64,000 bases of DNA from Oxalobacteraceae bacterium OTU3CINTB1 (GCA_024123955.1 CP099652.1:434001-498000), one strand, 5' to 3'; positions 10,700 through 20,536 are shown, counted from the stretch's first letter. Numbers and translations are program-made. Notes: generated by a model from the letters alone, not told the origin.

Positions 10700-11104
10700 T
10701 CAGTCGAAGCCCGGCGGCGCTCGCCGAACTGTATTGATGTGGCTGGACGCAGGCGCCAAGGCCTGTTCGATGATAGTGAGCGCCAACTCAGGCTGCGCGC
10801 TGCCGCACATAAAGATGTCGGCGGCCGCAAAACCACACTCCGGCCACGTATGGATCGAGATATGCGACTCGGCCAGCAACACCACCCCGGTCACACCCTG
10901 GCCTTCGCCAAATCCGTGAAAATGGCTATGCAGGACATGCGCGTGCGCCGCCTCGGCCGCCGCCCGCAGTAACTTTTCCAGCGCCTCGCAGCTGCTTAAT
11001 TTTTCAGCATCGATTCCGTTCAGATCGGCCAGCACATGAATGCCGACCGGTTGGTGAACGGCCGGCAAAGCCACGCCGGCCTCCTGTAGCGTTTCGCGTT
11101 TCAC
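10700..11104 (-). CDS. speD: S-adenosylmethionine decarboxylase proenzyme
   Basis: It makes decarboxylated SAM, the aminopropyl donor for spermidine-type polyamines. The 134-aa proenzyme belongs to the short prokaryotic class. The self-cleavage site is in ESHISIHTWPE, with cleavage expected between E79 and S80 so that S80 becomes the pyruvoyl cofactor. A catalytic-type Cys follows in DIFMCG. The start is GTG, overlapping the stop of the preceding Gly-rich gene (GTGA). It is the last gene of the DUF350 operon, and the partner synthase is encoded divergently at 14302. Confidence 0.95.
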   Translation of the reverse strand: MKRETLQEAGVALPAVHQPVGIHVLADLNGIDAEKLSSCEALEKLLRAAAEAAHAHVLHSHFHGFGEGQGVTGVVLLAESHISIHTWPECGFAAADIFMCGSAQPELALTIIEQALAPASSHINTVRRAPPGFD

Positions 11105-11274
11105 TTGTGGCCTCCGCCGCCGGAGCCGCCGCCAAAACTGCCGCCGCCGCCGCCCGTGTGCGAACTCCAGGTGCTGCCACGAGAGGCCGCACCGCCACCG
11201 CCGACGAGCCGCCCCCAGCTGTTGCAGGAGGTCAGGACGGTAACAACGACCGCATAAATGAAAAATTTCGTCAT
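11101..11274 (-). CDS. 57-aa Gly-rich lipoprotein-like protein
   Basis: This short gene fills the space between the DUF4178 gene and speD exactly. Its ATG overlaps the DUF4178 stop (ATGA) and its TGA overlaps the speD GTG start. The product starts MTKFFIYAVVVTVLTSC, a single hydrophobic signal ending in a possible lipobox (LTSC). About 40 residues rich in Gly and Ser follow, with runs GGGG and GGGGGSFGGGSGGGG, ending HK. The tight translational coupling supports it as a real gene. The function is unknown; it may be a flexible membrane-tethered partner. Confidence 0.75.
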   Translation of the reverse strand: MTKFFIYAVVVTVLTSCNSWGRLVGGGGAASRGSTWSSHTGGGGGSFGGGSGGGGHK

Positions 11275-12764
11275 GATTTGTCGTTGCTATCTAAAAATGT
11301 CGCCGGCAGGTAGATCGCCAGGGCGCCGATCGCGCTCATGAACCAGGTGCCGGAAAAATTCGTCAGCAGCGGTATCGCATTGATTACCAGCATGAATCCG
11401 ATGATGTATTTGGCGGCGTTGCGGTAGCGGTTTTTGACCGTCAGCGTGCCGCCGGCTGCTTTCGCGGGCATCGCGCTGCCATGGAATTGGGCGCCGAACC
11501 AGGCCTTCAGCTGGTCGACCGCGACCGGCGCGGAGCGCGACCACGTCATTTCCTGTTCGCTGGTCTCGCATGCCAGCCGGATCTGGCCGGCCTGGAATTC
11601 CTCGACCTGCGTATGGTCGCCAACGGCCACGCGCCAGTTGAAGGCGCCGGCGGCGAAGGTGACTTCCGAACCGTAGGCGTACAGCAGCTGGTACTGCGCT
11701 TTTTCCACCACCACGTTTTGCTGTCCCGGCGTGTAGACGACCGGCCACTCCGACATCACCGTGGCGCCGGACCAGCCCTCGTCCGTCTCCACCAGCCATG
11801 AGAAGCCGGCGCGCGCGCCGTACATCAGGTACTCGGTCCACTCGGTGCCCTCGTCGTCCATGCGCCGCATCATGCCGATGATGGTGAAATCCTGTTTGTT
11901 GATGTTGGCCGTGGCGCCCAGATCGAGCGTCGGCCGCGCCGCGGTCACGCGTTCGCCGGCCGCCAGCACCGTCGCCTCGGTGCCCGCCGCGTCGATTTGC
12001 GTCTGGCACGCCGGGCACACCAGCGTCGTCGTCACACCAGGCAGATATTTGATGCCGCTGCCGCAGGACGGGCAATCGAGCGCATCGAGCTTGCCGCGAT
12101 AACGCCCAGCGGAGCGATGGATGGTCTCGTCGTCGCGCAATAGCTGCATGCGCAGGCTGTCGAGCGTGACCGCCATGCCGGTGTAGATGATCGGGCGTGG
12201 CGAATCCGAGCAATCGAGGGTGATGAACTCCGTGCCGCGCCGGAAGTCGGCGACCTTGCTCTGATAGCCTTCGCCCACCTTGAACGGCAACTCGCCCTGG
12301 CCGCCAATGCAATCGGCCAAGCGGATCTCGGCGGCGATATACGGCGCGCCGTTGATGCCATAGCTGGCGCCGGGGCGCAGCTGTTCGAACGCCGGCACGT
12401 TGATCTCGTGCGGCGTGATGCCGTTGCCCTTGTATTCTGCGGTGACGGTGTACATGCCGGACGAATCGCCCAGCCACGAGGTGGCGCCGTCGTCGAACAG
12501 CAGATACCACTCGTTCCACATGCCGGCCGAATAGCGCAACTGGATGCGGCCGACGACCGTGAATTGCCGCTTACCGAGCACGCCGGAGGCGCCGATCTGG
12601 ATCGGCGAATAGTCCTCCAGCACGGAGGACATCTTGCCCAGGTCTTTGACCGAGTCGGCGTCTTTGAGCACGCTGGTGCCGCAATATTCGCAGACGGCCA
12701 TGACCGAGGCGTGCGAGCGGAATTTGACTTCCGCGCCGCAGCTGGGACAGGAAACGATTTGCAT
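11271..12764 (-). CDS. DUF4178 protein with two zinc ribbons
   Basis: This 497-aa protein has an internal duplication. The first half starts with a zinc ribbon (CPSC at 5-8, CEYC at 26-29), then a DUF4178 beta-rich domain with FTVVGRIQLRYSAGMWNEWYLLFDDG. The second half repeats this with CPSC and CPAC, then FTIIGMMRRMDDEGTEWTEYLMY. The C-terminus has one or two transmembrane segments. DUF4178 genes recur next to DUF350, SPFH and polyamine genes. It is the third gene of a five-gene operon; the biochemical role is not known. Confidence 0.85.
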   Translation of the reverse strand: MQIVSCPSCGAEVKFRSHASVMAVCEYCGTSVLKDADSVKDLGKMSSVLEDYSPIQIGASGVLGKRQFTVVGRIQLRYSAGMWNEWYLLFDDGATSWLGDSSGMYTVTAEYKGNGITPHEINVPAFEQLRPGASYGINGAPYIAAEIRLADCIGGQGELPFKVGEGYQSKVADFRRGTEFITLDCSDSPRPIIYTGMAVTLDSLRMQLLRDDETIHRSAGRYRGKLDALDCPSCGSGIKYLPGVTTTLVCPACQTQIDAAGTEATVLAAGERVTAARPTLDLGATANINKQDFTIIGMMRRMDDEGTEWTEYLMYGARAGFSWLVETDEGWSGATVMSEWPVVYTPGQQNVVVEKAQYQLLYAYGSEVTFAAGAFNWRVAVGDHTQVEEFQAGQIRLACETSEQEMTWSRSAPVAVDQLKAWFGAQFHGSAMPAKAAGGTLTVKNRYRNAAKYIIGFMLVINAIPLLTNFSGTWFMSAIGALAIYLPATFLDSNDKS

Positions 12765-12773
12765 GTGTCCTTA

Positions 12774-13808
12774 TCAGCCGATCAGTTTTTTGAGCAGTTC
12801 GGCCTTGGTGCTGTCGTAGTCGGCGGCCGAGATCAGGCCTTTGTCGAGCAGTCCCTTGAGCTTTTCCAGGCGGTTTTCGATCGAGTCCTCGGCCGGCGCG
12901 GCCGGTGCGACAGGCGCCGCGGCCGCAGGCGCCGCCGCGCCGGCCATGGCCTGCCCCATCATCTGGCCGACCGTCATGCCGGCGCCTAGGCCGGCGCCGA
13001 TGCCCGCCAGGCCGCCTTCGTTCGACGCGGCCATCGGGATCGCGCTGGCCACCTGGTAGCGGGTGAAGCCGGCCATTTTGTCGGCGCTCATGCCGCCCTT
13101 CATGCCGGCGGAGATGCGCTCGTCCAGCGCGGCCTGCAGTTCCTCCGGCAGGCTGACGCTGGCGACGTTGAATTCATCGAGTCCGATGCCATAGCGGCCG
13201 AACGCGGTGGACAGGTCGCCCTTGACCTGCTGCGCCATCAGCGCCTGGTTGGCCGCCATATCGAGGAACGGCACCTGCGCGCTACCCAGGGAGCTGGCCA
13301 TGGTCGCCATCAGGATGCCGCGCAGCTGCTCCTCCACCTCGTCGCGGGTGTAGACCTCGCGCGTGCCGCTGATCTCCTTGAAGAACAGGCGCGGATCGGC
13401 CACACGGTACGAATACATGCCGAAGGCGCGCACGCGCACCATGTCGAAGTCCTTGTCGCGGATCGTGATCGGCTGCGGCGTGCCCCATTTACGGCCGGTC
13501 TGCACGCGGGTGCTGAAAAAATAGACATCCGACTTGAACGGCGAGTCGAACAGCTTGTCCCAGTTTTTCAGGTTGGTCAGGATCGGCAGGGTTTGCGTGG
13601 TCAGCTTGTGGGTGCCGGGGCCGAAGACGTCGGCGACCTGGCCCTCGTTGACGAACACCGCCATCTGCGACTCGCGCACCACCAGCACGCCGCCGTTCTG
13701 GATCTCGAAATCCTGCATCGGATAGCGCCAGGCCAGTACGCCGTCGACTTCCTCGTTCCACTGCAGTACGTCGATAAACTGCTTCTTGATAAAGCTGCCG
13801 ATGCCCAT
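12774..13808 (-). CDS. SPFH/Band-7 (virion core-like, YdjI type) protein with SHOCT tail
   Basis: This 344-aa protein has an SPFH-type N-terminal and central domain (GGVLVVRESQMAVFVNEGQV through SLPEELQAALDERISAGM). A Gly/Met/Ala-rich linker follows at about residues 255-300, then a C-terminal SHOCT motif (ENRLEKLKGLLDKGLISAADYDSTKAELLKKL). Relatives such as B. subtilis YdjI work with PspA-like or membrane-stress proteins. It sits between DUF350 and DUF4178 in one operon and probably scaffolds a membrane complex; that role is inferred. Confidence 0.85.
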   Translation of the reverse strand: MGIGSFIKKQFIDVLQWNEEVDGVLAWRYPMQDFEIQNGGVLVVRESQMAVFVNEGQVADVFGPGTHKLTTQTLPILTNLKNWDKLFDSPFKSDVYFFSTRVQTGRKWGTPQPITIRDKDFDMVRVRAFGMYSYRVADPRLFFKEISGTREVYTRDEVEEQLRGILMATMASSLGSAQVPFLDMAANQALMAQQVKGDLSTAFGRYGIGLDEFNVASVSLPEELQAALDERISAGMKGGMSADKMAGFTRYQVASAIPMAASNEGGLAGIGAGLGAGMTVGQMMGQAMAGAAAPAAAAPVAPAAPAEDSIENRLEKLKGLLDKGLISAADYDSTKAELLKKLIG

Positions 13809-13835
13809 GATGGTCCTCGCTTTGGTTTGGCTAAA

Positions 13836-14222
13836 TTAGGAAATGCAGGCGCCGTTGATGACGCCGATGGAAATGGAGATCGCGCCCAGCAGGCCGCCGA
13901 ATGCGGTGTTGTTCGCCTCGATCTGGTCCTTCGACATGTTCAGCACCCGCGTCGTGATCGCATACGCCAGCACCTGCACCAGCATCGCGCCGAAGGCCCA
14001 GGCGAAGAACTCCTGGTAATTCGCAGTATGCATCAGCGCCGAACCGACGGTGATTGAAAAACCGATCAACGCGCCGCCCAGCGATAGCGCCGCCGCCTGG
14101 TTGCCCTGGCGGATCAGCAGCACCTCGTTGGCCGGCGTCGTGCGCGTGTAGACGACGAAAAAGACGGCCAGCAGCACGGCGGCCAGTAAAAGGTGAATCA
14201 GATAGTTTAGGATGGCGGGCAC
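13836..14222 (-). CDS. DUF350 integral membrane protein
   Basis: The 128-aa product has four predicted transmembrane helices: LIHLLLAAVLLAVFFVVYTR, the stretch from AAALSLGGALIGFSITVGSA, the stretch around FAWAFGAMLVQVLAYAI, and AFGGLLGAISISIGVINGA. This matches DUF350 (YjfL-like) proteins, which often neighbour polyamine and PspA-type genes. It is the first gene of the minus-strand operon that ends with speD. It shares an approximately 80-bp divergent promoter region with the spermidine synthase gene. The transport or channel role is unproven. Confidence 0.85.
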   Translation of the reverse strand: MPAILNYLIHLLLAAVLLAVFFVVYTRTTPANEVLLIRQGNQAAALSLGGALIGFSITVGSALMHTANYQEFFAWAFGAMLVQVLAYAITTRVLNMSKDQIEANNTAFGGLLGAISISIGVINGACIS

Positions 14223-14301
14223 GGCGCGCTCTCAGTGGGGTAAAGTGTTGAACCTGTGGTTAAGTTACTAACGCTGAAGCATATTAGTGCAAAAGAGCCA
14301 A
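14223..14301. promoter_or_regulatory. shared divergent promoter region of the polyamine module
   Basis: These 79 bp separate the DUF350 start (minus) from the spermidine synthase start (plus). They must hold both promoters, so the two arms are likely co-regulated. The stretch is AT-richer than its surroundings. I cannot name hexamers with confidence. Confidence 0.5.
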
Positions 14302-15813
14302 ATGAACAAAAAGATTCTTATATTGTCGGTGTTTGTGGTCGCTTCCTGCGGCCTGGCGTACGAATTAATCGCTGGCGCGCTGTCCAGCTACCTGCTGGGC
14401 GACTCCATCCTGCAGTTCTCCACCGTGATCGGCTGCTACCTGTTCGCGATGGGCGTCGGCGCCCACTTTTCCAAGTATGTGCTTGACGAGGATGTGCTGG
14501 CGCGCTTTGTCGATATCGAACTGGCGGTCGGCCTGGTGGGCGGGCTGTCGGCGGCGATCCTGTTCCTGACGTTTTCGTGGATGGCGGCGCCGTTCCGCAC
14601 CATGCTGTACGTGATGGTGTTCCTGATCGGCGCCTTCGTCGGCATGGAGGTGCCGCTGGTGATGCGCGCGCTGAACGCGCGCCAGACCGGCTTCAGTGAA
14701 ATCGTCAGCAAGGTGCTGACCTTCGATTACCTGGGCGCGCTGGCGGTGTCGCTCTTGTTCCCGCTGGTGCTGGCGCCGACCCTGGGCCTGGTGCGCACCG
14801 GTTTCCTGTTCGGGATGCTCAACGTCGGCGTCGCCCTGTGGACAATTCGCGTGTTCCGCACAGAGCTTAAAAACGTCACCGGCCGCATGCTGCGCGCGTC
14901 GGCGGTGATGTTCGTGCTGGTGGCCGGCTTCGCGTCGGCCGACAAGCTCACTTACTGGGGCGAGCATGGCCTGTTCGGCGATGAAATCGTCTTCGCCACC
15001 ACCACGCCTTATCAGCGACTGGTCGTCACGCGCTGGAAGGACGATCTGCGCCTGTACATCAACGGTAACCTGCAGTTCTCGTCGCGCGACGAGTACCGCT
15101 ATCACGAGGCGCTGGTGCATCCGGTGCTGCAGCCCTTGCCGTGGGCGAAGCGGGTGCTGGTGCTGGGCGGCGGCGACGGTCTGGCGCTGCGCGAGATCCT
15201 GCGCTACAAGAATATCGAGCATGTCACGCTGGTCGACCTGGACCCGGCCATGACCGGCGCCTTCACCAACCGTCCGGAGCTGGTCAAGCTGAATGGCGGC
15301 TCGTTCAGCGACAAGCGCGTACGCGTGATCAACGCCGACGCGGCCCTCTGGCTGCGCGAGAACGACGACATGTTCGACGCCATCATCGTCGACTTCCCCG
15401 ATCCGTCCAGTTTCGCGCTCGGCAAGCTGTACTCGGTGCCCTTCTACGGCATGGTGCGCAAACACCTCGCCGCCAACGGCTTGATGACGGTGCAATCGAC
15501 GTCGCCGTTCTTCGCCCCGCACGCCTACTGGACCATCGACGCCACCTTGCGCGAAGTCGGCATGAAGACCTATCCTTATCATGCCTATGTGCCGTCGTTC
15601 GGCGAATGGGGCTTCATACTCGCCACGCCCCAGGCGCAGTACACGCCGCCCGCCGAATACCGTTTGCCGATGCGCTACCTGAACGCCGACACCACGCGCG
15701 AGATGTTCATCTTCCCGCCGGATATGAAGCGGCTGCCGATGGAGCCCAACCGGCTCAATACACAATCGCTGGTGCACGAGTTCGAGCAGGACTGGCGGCG
15801 GGTGATACGCTGA
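14302..15813 (+). CDS. membrane-embedded spermidine synthase (polyamine aminopropyltransferase)
   Basis: It would transfer an aminopropyl group from decarboxylated SAM to a diamine such as putrescine. The first about 200 residues hold about seven hydrophobic helices, starting MNKKILILSVFVVASCGLAY. The C-terminal half is a SpeE-type domain with LVLGGGDGLALREIL (SAM site), VTLVDLDPAM and the DAIIVDFPDPS motif. I use the ATG at 14302; a GTG lies 15 bp upstream. It is divergent from the operon that encodes its substrate-making partner SpeD. The FAD oxidoreductase start overlaps its stop (TGATG). Confidence 0.9.
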   Translation: MNKKILILSVFVVASCGLAYELIAGALSSYLLGDSILQFSTVIGCYLFAMGVGAHFSKYVLDEDVLARFVDIELAVGLVGGLSAAILFLTFSWMAAPFRTMLYVMVFLIGAFVGMEVPLVMRALNARQTGFSEIVSKVLTFDYLGALAVSLLFPLVLAPTLGLVRTGFLFGMLNVGVALWTIRVFRTELKNVTGRMLRASAVMFVLVAGFASADKLTYWGEHGLFGDEIVFATTTPYQRLVVTRWKDDLRLYINGNLQFSSRDEYRYHEALVHPVLQPLPWAKRVLVLGGGDGLALREILRYKNIEHVTLVDLDPAMTGAFTNRPELVKLNGGSFSDKRVRVINADAALWLRENDDMFDAIIVDFPDPSSFALGKLYSVPFYGMVRKHLAANGLMTVQSTSPFFAPHAYWTIDATLREVGMKTYPYHAYVPSFGEWGFILATPQAQYTPPAEYRLPMRYLNADTTREMFIFPPDMKRLPMEPNRLNTQSLVHEFEQDWRRVIR

Positions 15814-17447
15814 TGCTGCGCCGATCCTTTCTTGTGTGGGCCGGCGCCACCGGCCTGGCGGCGGCGGGTACCGTCGCGGCGTTCCAGCGCTGGCAGGAGA
15901 TCACGCCCACGCTGCACTATCCGGGCCGCGACGAGGGCCACTTCCTGCGCGACCTGCGTGGCAAGCCGCTGCCGCTGCCGCCGCCGTCGCAGGTGCTGCA
16001 AACCGATATCGCCATCCTCGGTTCCGGCATCGCCGGCCTGACCGCCGCGTGGAAGCTCAAAAAGCTCGGCAAGACCGACATGCTGATGGTGGACGGCCCG
16101 CAACCGCACGGCAACGCCGCCGGCGGCGCCTTCGGCGAGTACGAGTATCCGACCGGCGCCCACTATCTGCCGCTGCCGTCGCCGGAATCGGTGCACGTGC
16201 GCGAGATCCTGGCCGACCTGGGCATCATCCAGAAAGACCCGATGGGCGAAAAGCCCTACTACGACGAGCTCTTCATCCTGCATGCGCCGGAGGAGCGGCT
16301 GCTGTACAACGGCCAGTGGCAGGAAGGTTTCATGCCGACCGAGGGCGTGCCGCAATGGGAGATCGACGAGCACACGCGCTTTTTCGCAGAGGTGGAACGG
16401 CTGCGGCAAACCCACGGCGCGGACGGCCGGCGCGTGTTCGTGTTCCCGACCGTGATGTCGTCGGAAGACCCGCAGTGGCAGGCGCTGGACCGCATCACCC
16501 TCAAGCAGTGGCTGGAGCAAAGCGGCTACCGCTCGCCTACCCTGCACTGGTATCTGAACTACTGCTGCCGCGACGACTACGGCACCCGCTACGACAAGGT
16601 TTCGGCCTGGGCCGGCCTGCACTACTACTGCAGCCGCTGGGGACAGGCCGCCAACGCTGGCAACGGCACCTGGCTGACGTGGCCGGGCGGCCTGCAACCG
16701 CTGGCCACCGGCATGGAGCGCGCCTCGGGCATCAAGCGCTTGGCCGGCACGGTGGTGTCGCTGAAAAAAACGGCGGACGGCGTCGAAGCCTTGTGCTTCC
16801 AGCTCGAAAACGGCAAACCGGCCACTTATCTGGTGCGCGCGCGCAAAGCCATCTGCGCGATGCCGGTGTATGTGGCCGCGCGGGTTGTGGATAACATCGC
16901 CGCCTACGGTTTCGATCCGGCCAAACATATCCCGGAATACGCGCCGTGGATGGTGGCCAATTTCCTGCTCAAGCGTTTTCCGGAGGAGTTGCAGGAGGGC
17001 GCGCATTCGCCGCCGCTGTCGTGGGACAACGTCGTCTACAGCGAGCCGGGATTGGGTTATGTCGTCTCCACCCACCAGGATATCCGCGTGCGGCCGCCGG
17101 AAAAGACCGTTTTCAGCGCCTATATCGCGCTGTCCGACCGCAAGCCGAGCAGCGCCCGGCACTGGATGGCAGCCGCCAAGCCGGAGGAGTTGCTGGCGCT
17201 GGCCAGCGCCGACCTTAAAACCGCTTACGGCGCGCAGTTCGCGTCCTGCGTCGAGCGGGTCGACATCACCCTGCGCGGCCACGCGATGGCAGCCCCATGG
17301 CCCAACTTCCGCGCCAACGCCGGCATGAAGGCCTTGCGCGAGGTGGACGGGCCGATTCTGTTCGCGCACGCCGACCTGTCGGGCTTCTCGGTGTTCGAGG
17401 AAGCGGCTTGGTGGGGCTACCGGGCAGCCGGACTGGCGGCGAAATGA
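15813..17447 (+). CDS. FAD-dependent oxidoreductase (amine-oxidase-like) with Tat-type signal
   Basis: This 544-aa flavoprotein begins MLRRSFLVWAGATGLAAAG, a twin-arginine motif (RRSFL) with a hydrophobic core, so it is probably exported folded. The dinucleotide-binding motif AILGSGIAGLTAAWKL lies at about residues 68-83. The C-terminal LFAHADLSGFSVFEEAAWWGYRAA fits the FAD-closing region of flavin amine oxidases. It is translationally coupled to the membrane spermidine synthase, so a polyamine or derived amine is a sensible but unproven substrate. No other family assignment fits better by eye. Confidence 0.8.
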   Translation: MLRRSFLVWAGATGLAAAGTVAAFQRWQEITPTLHYPGRDEGHFLRDLRGKPLPLPPPSQVLQTDIAILGSGIAGLTAAWKLKKLGKTDMLMVDGPQPHGNAAGGAFGEYEYPTGAHYLPLPSPESVHVREILADLGIIQKDPMGEKPYYDELFILHAPEERLLYNGQWQEGFMPTEGVPQWEIDEHTRFFAEVERLRQTHGADGRRVFVFPTVMSSEDPQWQALDRITLKQWLEQSGYRSPTLHWYLNYCCRDDYGTRYDKVSAWAGLHYYCSRWGQAANAGNGTWLTWPGGLQPLATGMERASGIKRLAGTVVSLKKTADGVEALCFQLENGKPATYLVRARKAICAMPVYVAARVVDNIAAYGFDPAKHIPEYAPWMVANFLLKRFPEELQEGAHSPPLSWDNVVYSEPGLGYVVSTHQDIRVRPPEKTVFSAYIALSDRKPSSARHWMAAAKPEELLALASADLKTAYGAQFASCVERVDITLRGHAMAAPWPNFRANAGMKALREVDGPILFAHADLSGFSVFEEAAWWGYRAAGLAAK

Positions 17448-17483
17448 TATTCTAGCTAAACCATATAAATCGAATCGACCGCC

Positions 17484-18326
<843 letters not shown>

Positions 18327-18381
18327 ATCACGCTGGCGCACGATGTGGCATAGTCATTCTTTGCATGAGGAGGACTGACCG

Positions 18382-19836
18382 ATGCTGCAACTGAAAGACC
18401 CCACACTGCTGCGCCAGCAAGCCTACATCAACGGCGTCTGGGCCGACGCCGACAACGGCGAGACCCATCCGGTAACCAATCCGGCCACCGGCGAGCAAAT
18501 CGGCACCGTGCCGCGCATGGGCGCTGCCGAAACCCGGCGCGCCATCGACGCCGCGAACGCCGCCTGGCCGGCCTGGCGCAAAAAGACCGCCAAGGAGCGC
18601 GCCGCCATTCTGCGCAAGTGGAATGACCTGATCCTGGAGAACACCGACGACCTGGCGCTGCTGATGACGGCCGAGCAGGGCAAGCCGCTGACCGAGTCGC
18701 GCGGCGAGGTGGCCTACGGCGCCTCGTTCATCGAATGGTTTGGCGAGGAAGCCAAGCGCGTGGCCGGCGAGACGCTGGCGTCGCCCTGGCCGGACCGCCG
18801 CCTGCTGGTGACCAAGGAGCCGATCGGCGTGTGCGCGGCGATCACGCCGTGGAACTTCCCGATCGCGATGATCACCCGCAAGGCCGGCCCCGCGCTGGCG
18901 GCCGGCTGCCCGATGGTGCTGAAACCTGCCGAGTCCACGCCGTATTGCGCGCTGGCGCTGGCCGAACTGGCCGAACGCGCTGGCGTGCCGCCGGGCGTGT
19001 TCAGCGTGCTGACCGGCGCTTCCAAGGATATCGGCGGTGAAATGACGTCCAACCCGATCGTGCGCAAGCTGACCTTCACCGGTTCGACCGCCATCGGCCG
19101 GCTGCTGATGGAGCAAAGCGCGCCGACGATTAAAAAGCTGTCGCTGGAATTGGGCGGCAACGCGCCGTTCATCGTGTTCGACGACGCCGACCTCGATGCG
19201 GCCGTCGAAGGCGCGATCGCCTCCAAGTACCGCAACGCCGGCCAGACCTGCGTGTGCGCCAACCGCCTGTATGTGCAGGACGGGGTGTACGAACAATTCG
19301 CCGAAAAACTGGTGGCCGCCGTCGAAAAACTCAAGGTCGGCAACGGCGTCGAGGAGGGCGTGACGCAAGGCCCGCTGATCGACGAGAAGGCCGTCCAGAA
19401 GGTCGAGGAGCACATCGCCGACGCGCTGTCCAAAGGCGGCCGCCTGCTCACCGGCGGCAAGCGCCACCCACTGGGCCACAGCTTCTTCCAGCCGACCGTC
19501 ATCGCCGATGTCGGCAACGACATGCTGGTCGCCGGCGAGGAGACCTTCGGCCCGCTGGCGCCGCTGTTCCGCTTCAAGACCGACGAGGAAGTCATCGCGC
19601 TGGCCAACGATACGGAGTTCGGCCTGGCCAGCTATTTCTACTCGCGCGATATTGGCCGGATCTGGCGCGTGGCCGAGGGACTCGAATGCGGCATCGTCGG
19701 CGTCAATACGGGCCTGATCTCCACCGAAGTGGCGCCGTTTGGTGGCGTCAAGCAGTCGGGCCTGGGTCGCGAAGGCTCGCAACACGGCATCGACGAGTAT
19801 CTGGTGGTGAAGTACATTTGCCTCGGCGGCGTTTAG
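18382..19836 (+). CDS. gabD: NAD(P)-dependent succinate-semialdehyde dehydrogenase
   Basis: It oxidises succinic semialdehyde to succinate, the last step of GABA and putrescine breakdown. The 484-aa ALDH contains TPWNFPIAMITRKAGPALAAGC, the catalytic Glu in ELGGN (E256) and the nucleophile in NAGQTC (C290). The C-terminal FGGVKQSGLGREGSQHGIDEY is the GabD signature. The ribosome site AGGAGGAC is strong. Placement shortly after the polyamine module fits a polyamine catabolic link, though a separate promoter in the 55-bp gap is possible. Confidence 0.93.
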   Translation: MLQLKDPTLLRQQAYINGVWADADNGETHPVTNPATGEQIGTVPRMGAAETRRAIDAANAAWPAWRKKTAKERAAILRKWNDLILENTDDLALLMTAEQGKPLTESRGEVAYGASFIEWFGEEAKRVAGETLASPWPDRRLLVTKEPIGVCAAITPWNFPIAMITRKAGPALAAGCPMVLKPAESTPYCALALAELAERAGVPPGVFSVLTGASKDIGGEMTSNPIVRKLTFTGSTAIGRLLMEQSAPTIKKLSLELGGNAPFIVFDDADLDAAVEGAIASKYRNAGQTCVCANRLYVQDGVYEQFAEKLVAAVEKLKVGNGVEEGVTQGPLIDEKAVQKVEEHIADALSKGGRLLTGGKRHPLGHSFFQPTVIADVGNDMLVAGEETFGPLAPLFRFKTDEEVIALANDTEFGLASYFYSRDIGRIWRVAEGLECGIVGVNTGLISTEVAPFGGVKQSGLGREGSQHGIDEYLVVKYICLGGV

Positions 19837-19927
19837 CGCCTGACGGCGTTTGCGATTTTGCATGCTCGTCAGGCAAGTTCCGGCGGATTGGCATAGAATG
19901 ATTTTTTTACTCTAAGCGACCTCGACC

Positions 19928-20536
19928 ATGTCCAAGACAATTGCCCAGTTGTGCGTAGTTTCCTCGCTGACCTTCTTGGCGGGCGCCCATGCGTTCGCGC
20001 AAGCTCCCGCCGTGGCGGCCGGGACGGCCCCTGCGGCGACGGCCGCGCCGGCCAATTGCCCTGCCATCCTCAAGCAAACGTTCAAGCGTTTGCAGGACGA
20101 GGCGCCGCAGGACCTGTGCCAGTACTCCGGCAAGGTGATTCTGGTGGTCAATACCGCGTCATATTGCGGCTTCACCAACCAGTACGAGGGGCTGGAGGCC
20201 ATGTACGCCAAGTACGGTAGCAAGGGGTTGGTGGTGCTGGGCTTCCCGTCCAACGACTTCGGCCAGCAGGAGCCCGGCAGCAGCAAGGAAATCGCCGATT
20301 TCTGCTACAACACCTATGGCGTGAAGTTCCCGATGTTTTCCAAATCGGTGGTGTCGGGCAAGGAGCCGAATCCGCTTTTCGCCAACCTGATCAAGGCGAC
20401 CGGCAAGGCGCCGGCCTGGAACTTCCACAAATACCTGATCGACCGCAACGGCAAGGTTGTGGATAACTTCGGCAGCAAAGTCAAACCGGACGACAAGCAA
20501 CTGGTCGGCGCGGTCGAAAAAGCGCTGGCGATGTAA
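19928..20536 (+). CDS. exported glutathione peroxidase (Cys type)
   Basis: This 202-aa protein reduces peroxides with thiol reductants. A signal peptide ends near HAFAQA (residue 25), followed by an Ala/Pro linker, so it likely acts in the periplasm. The active-site Cys is C80 in VNTASYCGFTNQYEGLE, Gln in FPSNDFGQQEPG and Trp in WNFHKYLI. It is Cys-based, with no in-frame TGA. The stop abuts the convergent rhodanese stop (TAATTA). The gene is monocistronic. Confidence 0.93.
   Translation: MSKTIAQLCVVSSLTFLAGAHAFAQAPAVAAGTAPAATAAPANCPAILKQTFKRLQDEAPQDLCQYSGKVILVVNTASYCGFTNQYEGLEAMYAKYGSKGLVVLGFPSNDFGQQEPGSSKEIADFCYNTYGVKFPMFSKSVVSGKEPNPLFANLIKATGKAPAWNFHKYLIDRNGKVVDNFGSKVKPDDKQLVGAVEKALAM

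Noticed and set aside
14365..15777. 470-aa open frame opposite the spermidine synthase
   Set aside because: Shadow with Gln/His/Arg bias. The plus strand has clear SpeE motifs.
19838..19874. GCCTGACG/CGTCAGGC inverted repeat after gabD as a terminator
   Set aside because: The loop is about 21 nt and no T-run follows on either side, so termination is not supported.
20160..20175. Possible selenocysteine glutathione peroxidase
   Set aside because: The active-site codon is TGC (Cys80) and no in-frame TGA occurs.
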